This document shows, in pieces, positions 1-6,209 of a stretch of 13,217 nt of DNA (positions are counted from its first letter, which is position 1; each line of letters starts with the position of its first letter). Location of the stretch: positions 1 through 13,217 of the forward strand of contig CABRZC010000058.1 in NCBI GenBank assembly GCA_902475375.1, written 5' to 3'. The stretch comes from an uncultured Collinsella sp. (lineage in GTDB: Bacteria; Actinomycetota; Coriobacteriia; Coriobacteriales; Coriobacteriaceae). The notes under the pieces were generated by a model. It ran no database searches and was not told the DNA's origin. It saw only the letters and a list, made by a program, of their open reading frames with translations. The translations under genes were made by a program, and so were the position numbers.

Positions 1-31
1 ATTGAGACAAATAGGCAGGCGGGAAAATAAC

Positions 32-88
32 ATCTCAATCTGTAACAGCTGGCGACCAAAAACGGACCCAGATGTTACAGATTGAGAT
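32..88. repeat. 16-bp perfect inverted repeat (32-47 / 73-88)
   Basis: The arm atctcaatctgtaaca at 32-47 is the exact reverse complement of 73-88, with 25 bases between them. Four T residues follow soon after the right arm (91-94). Bases 1-7 (attgaga) repeat the outer end of the right arm, so the window may begin just after another copy. It lies outside and upstream of the GntR promoter. It could be a terminator for a gene left of the window, an operator for an unseen gene, or an interspersed repeat. The repeat is directly visible; its role is not. Confidence 0.6.
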
Positions 89-135
89 TGTTTTGGAGCA
101 AGCGCGGCGCCGATGGTCTATTCCACATTTAGCTC

Positions 136-165
136 TTGCATAACTGTGCATAGTGTATATATACT
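136..165 (+). promoter_or_regulatory. Promoter of the GntR/ABC operon
   Basis: A -35-like TTGCAT (136-141) and a -10-like TATACT (160-165) are separated by 18 bases. A leader of roughly 40 bases then runs to the GTG start at 214, with the Shine-Dalgarno AAGGAG at 203-208. This is the only good sigma-A-like pair upstream of the operon. It overlaps the operator-like repeats described separately. Confidence 0.6.
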
Positions 166-186
166 GTGCTTACCGGTTATATACAC
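143..186. promoter_or_regulatory. Probable GntR (YtrA-type) operator
   Basis: GTGTATATATAC (153-164) and GTTATATACAC (176-186) form an inverted repeat with one base gap. ACTGTGC occurs twice, at 143-149 and 163-169. These elements overlap the -10 box and the likely transcription start. YtrA-family regulators commonly autorepress their own operon by binding such palindromes, so this is the natural site for the protein encoded at 214. Binding itself is inferred. Confidence 0.5.
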
Positions 187-213
187 GTGTAGCCCAACAG
201 CTAAGGAGCCGCT

Positions 214-594
214 GTGGACATCATCCTATCCAATTCGAGCGATAAGCCCATCTACGAACAGATATCCTCGCAGGTCAAAGCTCAAATCCTTTCGGGCACG
301 CTCACTGCGGGAGCCAAACTCCCCAGCATCCGTGCGCTCGCGAGCGATCTTGGCGTGAGCGTCATCACCACCAAGCGCGCCTACGCCGACCTAGAGCAAC
401 TCGGGTTTATCTGCACCGTGCAGGGCAAGGGCTGCTTTGTCGCCGAGGGCAACCAGGAACTCTTGCGCGAAAACCAGCTCTGCCATATCGAAGAGCTACT
501 TGCGAAAGCGGCGAGCCAAGCCGAAACCCTGGGCGTCACGCGCGACAAACTGCACGAGATGCTCGACCTGGTAGCCCCCGAAACCATGCAGTAG
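214..594 (+). CDS. GntR family transcriptional regulator, YtrA subfamily
   Basis: A 126-residue DNA-binding repressor. The N-terminal winged helix-turn-helix covers about residues 8-77, including the typical YEQI, GAKLPSIRALASDLGVS and GKGCFV elements. It is followed by only about 45 residues of helix, with no FadR, UbiC or aminotransferase effector domain. That short form is the hallmark of the YtrA subfamily, whose genes nearly always sit with ABC exporter genes. The start is GTG at 214, chosen because AAGGAG (203-208) lies five bases upstream. The ABC ATPase starts 23 bases after its stop. It probably represses its own operon through the palindromes at 143-186. Its ligand or stress signal cannot be read from sequence. 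Confidence 0.9.
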   Translation: MDIILSNSSDKPIYEQISSQVKAQILSGTLTAGAKLPSIRALASDLGVSVITTKRAYADLEQLGFICTVQGKGCFVAEGNQELLRENQLCHIEELLAKAASQAETLGVTRDKLHEMLDLVAPETMQ

Positions 595-617
595 CCATCT
601 GAAAGAAAGGCTATACC

Positions 618-1499
618 ATGCAAAACCTTTTAGAACTCAAAGGCATCTCACGCCGTGTGAGCGACCGCTTTTCACTACGCGACGTCACGCTCGCTGTGGA
701 GCCCGGCCAGATCGTTGGCTTTGTAGGCGCAAACGGCGCCGGCAAGACAACGACCATTCGCGCCGCGCTCGGGCTTATAAAGCTCGATGCCGGCGAGGTG
801 CACCTGTTTGGGCAGCGCTGTGGCGCCGACGCGCCCGATGAATCGCAACGCCATCTACGCTCCCGCGTCGGTCTTGTCCTGGACACGTGCCCCTTCCCCT
901 CCACGCTCAGGGTGGGCCAGATCGAGTCGCTCGTAGGCCCGACGTACCCCACATGGGACCGCGAAACGTTCGCCGGATTCATCAACCGATTTGGCCTCGA
1001 TCCCAAGACAAAGGTCAAGGACCTCTCCCGCGGCATGGGCATGAAACTGCAGCTTGCCTGTGCACTCAGCCACAATGCCAAGCTGCTCGTTTTGGACGAA
1101 GCCACCGCGGGCCTCGATCCCATGGCACGCGAGGAGCTGCTCGATGAGCTGCTTGCCTTTGTCGCCGACGGCCAGCACAGCGTGCTGCTCTCGAGCCACA
1201 TTACGTCCGACCTCGATCGTGCCGCCGACCGCATCATCTGCATCGATAACGGATCGATTGTGTTTGATCTGCCGCGCGAGGACATTACCGACCGCGCCGG
1301 CATCGCCCACTGCACCCAAGCACAGGCCGCCGAGCTTATGGCTTGCGTCGAAGGTGCCCGTGCCGCCCACCACGCCTATAGCGTGGACGTGCTCGTGCCC
1401 AACCGTCGCGAAACGCTCGAGGCCTTCCCCGAGATTCCCTGCGATCGGGCAACCATTGACGACTATCTGCGCCTCATGCTGAAAGGGGCTTCGAAATGA
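618..1499 (+). CDS. ABC transporter ATP-binding protein
   Basis: A 293-residue cytoplasmic ATPase subunit that should power the permease encoded next. Visible motifs are Walker A GANGAGKTTT (about 37-46), the signature region LSRGM, Walker B LLVLDEATAGLD with D160 and catalytic E161, and the H-loop histidine H194. The roughly 70 residues after the nucleotide-binding domain are typical of the BcrA/YtrB/CcmA type (DUF4162-like tail). The ATG at 618 follows a purine-rich GAAAGAAAGG (601-610). Its last codons overlap the permease start by four bases (ATGA), indicating translational coupling. Such ATPases, when paired with YtrA repressors, usually serve envelope-stress or peptide-antibiotic export modules, but the substrate here is unknown. 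Confidence 0.92.
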   Translation: MQNLLELKGISRRVSDRFSLRDVTLAVEPGQIVGFVGANGAGKTTTIRAALGLIKLDAGEVHLFGQRCGADAPDESQRHLRSRVGLVLDTCPFPSTLRVGQIESLVGPTYPTWDRETFAGFINRFGLDPKTKVKDLSRGMGMKLQLACALSHNAKLLVLDEATAGLDPMAREELLDELLAFVADGQHSVLLSSHITSDLDRAADRIICIDNGSIVFDLPREDITDRAGIAHCTQAQAAELMACVEGARAAHHAYSVDVLVPNRRETLEAFPEIPCDRATIDDYLRLMLKGASK

Positions 1500-2194
1500 A
1501 ACGCGCCTTTATGTCCGAGCTCGCTATCGTTCGCACGCTCGTCCCGAGCATCGCGGGCGTCGGCCTGTTCATATTCGTCGTGCTGACGCTCGTCAACGCG
1601 TCGGATGGCGATTCCGGTATGAGCGCCGGCGCCTGCGCCGTCAGTGCCATGTCGCCCATCATAGTCATGAACTCACTGGCCGGTTTCGACAATCAAAACG
1701 GTTGGGAGCGCTACCGGGCAACGCTGCCCTTCTCGCGCAAAGACATCATCCGCGCACGCTACCTGAGCGTTATTGTCTTCTCCGCCCTCATGGCATGTGC
1801 AGCTACGCTTTTGAGCATCGCCTCCATCCCGCTCTTCAATGGCGCGGGCATTCCTTCGACGGGACAGACGGTCTTTGAAATCGCAATCGCCTCGGCAGCA
1901 TCGATGCTCATCTCCCTCATGATGGTGTTTTTGGCACAGCCGCTGTTCTTTCGATTTGGACACATGGAGGCGCTGCGCCTATCCGTTGGCCTGTTTGCCA
2001 TGCTCGGATGCCTTGCCATGGCCACGCTGAGCTCCTCCAACCCCATCAGCAACTGGCTCATGTCGATTGCCGGAGCGAATCCCGACCCTGCCGTTCTGGG
2101 CTGTCTGTGTGCAGGCATCGCCGCACTTGCCCTCGCGCTATGTGCAATCAGCTGCGCCGTCAGCACCAAGGTCTATCGGGCACGCGACCTGTAA
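1496..2194 (+). CDS. ABC-2 type transporter permease
   Basis: A 232-residue integral membrane protein with about six hydrophobic segments. The pattern is N-terminal TM, TM, a loop with WERYRATLPFSRKDIIRARYL, then four more TMs. That loop (W..Y...LP.SR..I..ARYL) is characteristic of the ABC-2 membrane_5 family. The protein should form the membrane half of the exporter with the ATPase whose stop codon it overlaps. The final residues (KVYRARDL) match the usual cytoplasmic end of such permeases. Length is normal for the family. No solute-binding protein is present, consistent with an exporter or sensor rather than an importer. Substrate unknown. Confidence 0.88.
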   Translation: MKRAFMSELAIVRTLVPSIAGVGLFIFVVLTLVNASDGDSGMSAGACAVSAMSPIIVMNSLAGFDNQNGWERYRATLPFSRKDIIRARYLSVIVFSALMACAATLLSIASIPLFNGAGIPSTGQTVFEIAIASAASMLISLMMVFLAQPLFFRFGHMEALRLSVGLFAMLGCLAMATLSSSNPISNWLMSIAGANPDPAVLGCLCAGIAALALALCAISCAVSTKVYRARDL

Positions 2195-2322
2195 TCGACA
2201 GCCAAAGGGCTTGGGCTGCACGCCACCTCATTTACTAGATAAGACGAAGCAGCAACAACGTCGCTACCGCCCTTCACGGCATGCCGTTTAGCTCTTGGCA
2301 ACCAAAGAAAGACCGACGGCAT

Positions 2323-2508
2323 ATTGAAGGTGAATGGTTTTCCGCGAAGTGAACGAGTAAAATCAGCGCCCCGTATCATCGACATTTTTAAGGACTTAAT
2401 TCCTGCGGTTTTTGCCTAAAAATCCTGCGGTTTTATTCGAAAAAAGTGTGCATGCTCCAGGGGTCCATATTTACTCGTTCACTTCTCGGAAAAACATTCA
2501 CCTTCAAT
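2323..2508. repeat. Long imperfect inverted repeat, about 50-bp arms
   Basis: The arm at 2323-2372 and the arm at 2460-2508 are near-complements. Their outer 38 or so bases, which include gtgaacgagtaaa on the left and tttactcgttcac on the right, differ at only about three positions. The inner ends are looser. The 87-base centre carries a 12-bp direct repeat, TCCTGCGGTTTT, at 2401-2412 and 2423-2434. No transposase, clear target duplication or T-run terminator is visible. It may be a non-autonomous mobile element or an interspersed repeat folding into a long RNA hairpin. The arms are seen directly; the nature is inferred. Confidence 0.75.
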
Positions 2509-2628
2509 TCGAGCCTTAACCAAATGGTTCCCCGGAACATGGCCCCCGTCTCGCCGCGGCCATATCAAACCTTCATGGTGGGGCGGTATCCTCATGTCCA
2601 TAAAACTCGCAGGATAAACCCATTATCC

Positions 2629-2636
2629 AAGGAGGT
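2629..2636 (+). promoter_or_regulatory. Strong Shine-Dalgarno deciding the GTG start of the EamA gene
   Basis: AAGGAGGT at 2629-2636 is a near-perfect ribosome binding site nine bases before the GTG at 2646. It fixes a non-ATG start for the transporter gene. Confidence 0.8.
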
Positions 2637-2645
2637 ACCGCACCC

Positions 2646-3521
2646 GTGTCGTGGGTTGTCGCAGCATTTGCGTCAGCATTCTTTGCCGGCATCACATCCA
2701 TCTTGGCCAAATGCGGCATCAAGCAGACCGACTCCGATGTCGCGACGACCATTCGCACCTGCGTGGTGCTCGTTTTCGCCTGGGCAATGGCGGGCATTTC
2801 TGGATCCATTGGAACCATCGGCAGCATCGAACCCAGATCCTGGCTCTTTCTCGTCCTCTCGGGACTCGCTACCGGTGCTTCGTGGATCTGTTACTTTAAG
2901 GCGTTGAGCATCGGAAATGTCAATAAGGTCGTACCGGTCGACAAGATGAGCACCGTGCTCGCCGCACTGGTCGCCATCGCGCTTTTTGACGAGACGAGCA
3001 ACCTTGCGGTTAAGCTCGTGGGAACCGCTGTCATCACCCTCGGCACGTTTTTAATGATCGAGAAGAAGCAGTCCGCCGAACCCGAGCAGCAGCAAGACCG
3101 AACCTGGCTCGCTTACGCCCTCGGCGCCGCCGTGTTCGCGGCACTCACCTCCGTCCTCGCCAAGATCGGCATCGAAGGCGTTGAGTCAAACCTGGCCACG
3201 GCAATCCGCACCTGCGTGGTACTGGTTATGGCATGCGCAATCGTGGCAGCCAAGGGAAAACTGGAGCAGGTCGCGCACGTTGACCGGCGCGAACTCACAT
3301 TTCTCGCAACATCGGGCATCGCGACTGGAGCATCGTGGCTGCTCTATTACTATGCCATCGCTGCAGGCCAGGTGAGTGTCGTGGTGCAGATCGACAAACT
3401 ATCGATTGTCGTATCGATGCTATTTGCGCGCCTGGCATTCAACGAAAAACTCTCCCGCCGCAGCGCCATCGGTCTCGCCCTCATCGTACTGGGCACCGCC
3501 GCGCTTGCAATTTGGAAGTAG
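2646..3521 (+). CDS. EamA/DMT family transporter, tandem-duplicated
   Basis: A 291-residue inner-membrane protein of the drug/metabolite transporter superfamily with about ten TM helices, five per EamA repeat. The halves (about 4-140 and 155-290) are strikingly alike. FAGITSILAK-GI aligns with FAALTSVLAK-GI, ATTIRTCVVLV with ATAIRTCVVLV, and SGLATGASW with SGIATGASW, followed by VDK and IDK. In the first 37-residue block I count 22 identities. Many related proteins are single 140-residue EamA units, so this looks like a fairly recent fusion of such a unit. GTG 2646 is chosen for its Shine-Dalgarno. The gene stands alone between the repeat region and a convergent ClC gene. Likely a small-metabolite exporter; substrate unknown. 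Confidence 0.9.
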   Translation: MSWVVAAFASAFFAGITSILAKCGIKQTDSDVATTIRTCVVLVFAWAMAGISGSIGTIGSIEPRSWLFLVLSGLATGASWICYFKALSIGNVNKVVPVDKMSTVLAALVAIALFDETSNLAVKLVGTAVITLGTFLMIEKKQSAEPEQQQDRTWLAYALGAAVFAALTSVLAKIGIEGVESNLATAIRTCVVLVMACAIVAAKGKLEQVAHVDRRELTFLATSGIATGASWLLYYYAIAAGQVSVVVQIDKLSIVVSMLFARLAFNEKLSRRSAIGLALIVLGTAALAIWK

Positions 3522-3615
3522 CGCCGATACCGAACGAAATCCAGTCCACCCGCAAATCCGTGACACAGCGCCCGCACCGGACTTGAGATGTTTGTACTGA
3601 CCGCGCGCTGCCGTG

Positions 3616-4920
3616 CTACTTGCGCAGCGGCTTGGGCAGCGGAATGCCGGCGGCGATGGCTGCGGCAATGATCATGCAGACGATGCCCTTGAGCGGGAAG
3701 CACATGAGCAGCAGGCCCACGACCATGACGGGCTGGCGCATGACGGCGCCCATCGTCGATGCCGTGCAGACGGCGACGCAAAAGACCGGATCTGCGCCGG
3801 TGAGGATGGCAAGGCCATAGCCCAGGCTTACGCCCGAGAAGATAACCGGGAAGAAGTGGCCGCCGCGCCAGCCAAGGCTGATGAGGGCGGGCGTCAGCAT
3901 GGCCTTAACAAGACCGGTCGCGATAAGCACGCCGGCAGGAATGGTCAGATAGGTTTCCATGAGCACGTCGGCCTGGGTCTCGCCAGCAAACATGGTGTAG
4001 GGCAGGACCGTGCCGCAGATAGCAAGCGCCAAACCGGCTAGCATGGCCTTGACGACAGGACGCTCCCCTATTGCATGTGACAGTGCCTCGCTCGCATGCT
4101 CGGAGACAAAGTACAGCCAACCGCATACGGTGCCGACCAACGCCAGCGGAATGAGCCAGACAAGTTCCAGATTGCCCACCTCGGCGGACTCGAACCTGGG
4201 CATGCCCATGCCGCCGCCCACAAGCTGGCCAAGCAGCAGGTAGGTGCCCAGACCGCCGGCAATCGCGATGCCGTAGACCACCGTCTTTTGCGCCTTGGGC
4301 AACTTGATGGTGATCTCGCCGGACGCGGACTCATCGTCGGCGTCTTCGCCCTGGCCATCGGCGCTACCGGCAAGCGGTGCCACAAAGCCAAAGACGGGCG
4401 CGGTAAAGAGCGCCGTCAGGGCAGCCTGGGTACCCAGCAGCGTAAGCTCCCTAAACTCGGCGCCAAAGCGACGCATGCGGTCGCCGACCCAGCTGCACAG
4501 ACCAGCGATAACGCCGGTCAGGCCGGCCTCCGGTCCAATGCTTCCGCCAAACAGCAGCGGCAGCAATGCCGCGAGCGAAAGCTTGCCCAGTTTGTCGTAC
4601 GGGTAGCGCCCGTCTTGCTTAACCTTAGCCATCACCTGGTTGAGGTCATCGGTCTTGGTGCCTGTCATCTTTTCGTACAGACCGATTAACAGGCCGCCCA
4701 GCAGGCAGACGAAAAACGGGTACGGCAAAAAGCCAAACGGGCCGCTGGCGAGTTCGGGCGACGCCGCGCCCAGCATGTGGGGGATCTCGGTCCACAGATA
4801 GTCGATACCGTGCTCCATCGCAAAAAAGAACAGCCAGACCGCGGCACCTGCGAACGCACCGGTCACGGCAACGCTAACTAAAAACAGCACGCGGTTTGTG
4901 GGTTTGGCAAGGTTGTCCAT
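3616..4920 (-). CDS. ClC-family voltage-gated chloride channel-like protein
   Basis: A 434-residue polytopic membrane protein. The ClC family is indicated by GGSIGPEAGLTG (about residues 131-142, matching the G-x-x-G-P selectivity/gating motif) and by GWRGGHFFPVIFSG near the C-terminus, matching GGxFxPxxxxG. The first ClC signature GSGIPE is not visible; a degraded TGTKTDDL lies in its place. The position of the external gating glutamate in GREGP is isoleucine here, with a glutamate after the proline instead. A hydrophilic, acidic insert (about GSADGQGEDADDESASGE) lies mid-protein. There is no CBS domain. It is probably a chloride or other anion channel or carrier. Start ATG 4920 has GGGAGG upstream. 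Convergent with the EamA gene. Confidence 0.85.
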   Translation of the reverse strand: MDNLAKPTNRVLFLVSVAVTGAFAGAAVWLFFFAMEHGIDYLWTEIPHMLGAASPELASGPFGFLPYPFFVCLLGGLLIGLYEKMTGTKTDDLNQVMAKVKQDGRYPYDKLGKLSLAALLPLLFGGSIGPEAGLTGVIAGLCSWVGDRMRRFGAEFRELTLLGTQAALTALFTAPVFGFVAPLAGSADGQGEDADDESASGEITIKLPKAQKTVVYGIAIAGGLGTYLLLGQLVGGGMGMPRFESAEVGNLELVWLIPLALVGTVCGWLYFVSEHASEALSHAIGERPVVKAMLAGLALAICGTVLPYTMFAGETQADVLMETYLTIPAGVLIATGLVKAMLTPALISLGWRGGHFFPVIFSGVSLGYGLAILTGADPVFCVAVCTASTMGAVMRQPVMVVGLLLMCFPLKGIVCMIIAAAIAAGIPLPKPLRK

Positions 4921-4959
4921 CGGGTCCTCCCACGGTCATAGTCGACATAGTTACGTTTT

Positions 4960-4965
4960 ATTGTA
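4960..4965 (-). promoter_or_regulatory. Possible -10 box for the ClC gene
   Basis: On the minus strand TACAAT (4960-4965) lies about 40 bases upstream of the ATG at 4920. The -35 is weak (TTGTCT with a 15-base spacer is the best seen). The 125-bp gap to the LOG gene suggests the ClC gene has its own promoter, though read-through is possible. Confidence 0.35.
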
Positions 4966-5045
4966 GAGCGAGCGTTGCCCAGACAAGCCAACCATCCGCG
5001 CTGCAAACGGCACCATTGGAAGCCATAGTGGGACAGGCTCAAGAC

Positions 5046-5579
5046 TTATCCGTTGATAATCGAAGCAATCTCGCGCAAATCGGCGGCAAAGTAGATGCCG
5101 TGCTGGCGCCTCGGGCTCGAAAGCCCTTTATCAATCATGTGCTTGAGCAGCGCCTTGAGGTCGTTGTAGTAACCGTCAAGGTTATACAGGATGCACGGAG
5201 CACTCAGGTGCCCCAACGACACCGCGGACATGACCTCGGCAATCTCCTCGAGCGTGCCCGTGCCGCCCGGAAATGCGATGAACGCATCACCGAGCTCGAT
5301 CATCTTGTCCTTACGCTCGGCCATATCGCTCGTCACGATGAGGTCATCGATGCCGTCGTGCTGAAACTCGGCCTCTATAAAAAAGCTCGGCTCAACACCC
5401 GTCACGTGTCCACCTGCCTCGAGTACGCTATCGGCGAGCGCGCCCATCAGGCCCGATTTGGACCCGCCGTATACCAGCGCGTGCCCGTTGGAGCCAATCC
5501 AGTTGCCCAGCTCTTGCACCGCAGGCAGAAATGCTGGGTCGTTACCAACGCTGGCGCCCAGGTATACCGTGATATTCAT
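5046..5579 (-). CDS. LOG family protein (TIGR00730, Rossmann-fold nucleotide phosphoribohydrolase)
   Basis: A 177-residue cytosolic Rossmann-fold protein. It has the family elements YLGASVG at the N-terminus, YGGSKSGLMG (37-46), the MAERK basic patch (86-90) and the catalytic/phosphate motif PGGTGTLEE (104-112). LOG proteins hydrolyse nucleoside 5'-monophosphates to free base and ribose 5-phosphate. In plants this activates cytokinins; in bacteria the physiological substrate is usually unknown. Length is normal. The ATG at 5579 follows a G-rich GAGGGGGA. It starts 36 bases after the channel gene's stop on the same strand, suggesting co-transcription. Older annotations call such proteins putative lysine decarboxylases, which the sequence does not support. 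Confidence 0.88.
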   Translation of the reverse strand: MNITVYLGASVGNDPAFLPAVQELGNWIGSNGHALVYGGSKSGLMGALADSVLEAGGHVTGVEPSFFIEAEFQHDGIDDLIVTSDMAERKDKMIELGDAFIAFPGGTGTLEEIAEVMSAVSLGHLSAPCILYNLDGYYNDLKALLKHMIDKGLSSPRRQHGIYFAADLREIASIING

Positions 5580-5615
5580 ATTCAGTCCCCCTCGTCATGA
5601 CGCGCAGCGCCCGTT

Positions 5616-6041
5616 CTAGCGCTGGCGTCGACGATACTCGCGCACACGACGCGAAAGATCGGCGAGCTCGTCGCGATCGAGCTCTTCCAAATGCTCCAGA
5701 TCGTCCATAAAGCGCACCATGGTGTCCTTTTGGCGCATCTTGATGAGCGTATTGCAGTAGTTCACCGCCACGCCCGTGAGCATGGCAATGTAGAAGATGC
5801 TGATAACGCTCAGGACAACGGTAATCGCGCGGGCGACCGGCGTTTCGGCCGGGATATCGCCAAAGCCGATGGTCGAGACCGTCTCAAAGCTAAACCAGAG
5901 ACCATCGCCAAACGTAAGGGTCGTGGGCTCGGACAACCAGACGGCCGTCGAGCACAGCAGATAGAAGACGAGGAACAGCTCCGTAATGCGCACGAAGCCC
6001 GCCTGGCGCAAAACGTCAGCAAGCGTCCTGAGCTTTTTCAT
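5616..6041 (-). CDS. Two-TM potassium-channel-like ion channel
   Basis: A 141-residue membrane protein of the KcsA/Ion_trans_2 type. It has TM1 at about 20-37, a pore helix, the selectivity filter TIGFGD (57-62), TM2 at about 69-95, and a charged C-terminal helix (101-141) rich in E, D and R that could form a cytoplasmic bundle. The filter matches the potassium consensus T-x-G-[YF]-G-D with phenylalanine at the aromatic position. It should assemble as a tetramer. I place the start at ATG 6041 because GAAAGGG lies just upstream. A longer frame to a TTG at 6104 has no ribosome site and adds a charged 21-residue tail. First gene of a minus-strand group with the LOG and ClC genes. Confidence 0.87.
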   Translation of the reverse strand: MKKLRTLADVLRQAGFVRITELFLVFYLLCSTAVWLSEPTTLTFGDGLWFSFETVSTIGFGDIPAETPVARAITVVLSVISIFYIAMLTGVAVNYCNTLIKMRQKDTMVRFMDDLEHLEELDRDELADLSRRVREYRRRQR

Positions 6042-6110
6042 CGCGACCCTTTCCACGGACAACAAATCACGTTCGCTCGGTATTGTCCCAAGCCTCCCCC
6101 GCAAACGGAA

Positions 6111-6142
6111 CTAGTCGTTTAAGAACGTCCCCAATGACTACC
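6111..6142. repeat. REP-like repeat, copy A
   Basis: This 32-base stretch matches the reverse complement of 13069-13100 at 30 of 32 positions, including 23 consecutive identities. It carries a 5-bp stem, TAGTC (6112-6116) with GACTA (6136-6140). It lies between the divergent channel and kinase genes. A second inverted repeat follows immediately (ACCAGCT 6140-6146 with AGCTGGT 6164-6170). It resembles intergenic REP-type palindromes, but no REP-associated transposase is in the window. Confidence 0.65.
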
Positions 6143-6170
6143 AGCTGCCGACTGGGCAGGCTGAGCTGGT
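6140..6170. repeat. Inverted repeat upstream of the hybrid kinase gene
   Basis: ACCAGCT (6140-6146) pairs exactly with AGCTGGT (6164-6170) around a 17-base loop that can pair a little further. It abuts the REP-like copy and ends 39 bases before the kinase start. It could be part of the repeat element or an operator. There is no T run on either side. Confidence 0.45.
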
Positions 6171-6209
6171 ATCCTTATGCGGTAATGTCTCGATTCGTTA
6201 GGATTGCAT

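Larger units (their letters stand above)
2195..2645. other. Gene-free 451-bp intergenic region rich in repeats
   Basis: No convincing gene is present. In order it holds: a hairpin just after the permease stop (2199-2205 with 2211-2218, one bulge, no T run); a perfect 12-bp palindrome ACGGCATGCCGT (2276-2287); the long inverted repeat at 2323-2508; and a leader before the transporter gene with two smaller hairpins (2539-2544/2558-2563 and 2587-2592/2611-2616). Open frames here on both strands merely translate the two repeat arms into look-alike peptides (FTRSL-GK-FTFN). They lack Shine-Dalgarno sequences or run into the neighbouring gene in the wrong frame. Confidence 0.7.

Noticed and set aside
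611..1373. Long open frames on the minus strand (234 and 172 codons) opposite the ABC ATPase gene
   Set aside because: They are low-complexity or compositionally odd translations antisense to a clear ABC ATPase with all motifs, and they have no ribosome sites; typical of high-GC DNA.
2446..2907. Plus-strand 153-codon frame starting in the repeat arm
   Set aside because: It translates the inverted-repeat arm and then runs out of frame into the EamA gene; the similar peptide on the minus strand at 2385-2173 comes from the other arm, not from protein homology.
4896..5600. 234-codon plus-strand frame opposite the LOG gene
   Set aside because: Antisense to a well-supported LOG gene with PGGTGTLEE; the translation shows no family features.
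6042..6104. TTG start at 6104 for the ion channel
   Set aside because: No Shine-Dalgarno and no conserved sequence; ATG 6041 has GAAAGGG just upstream and begins the compact channel fold.
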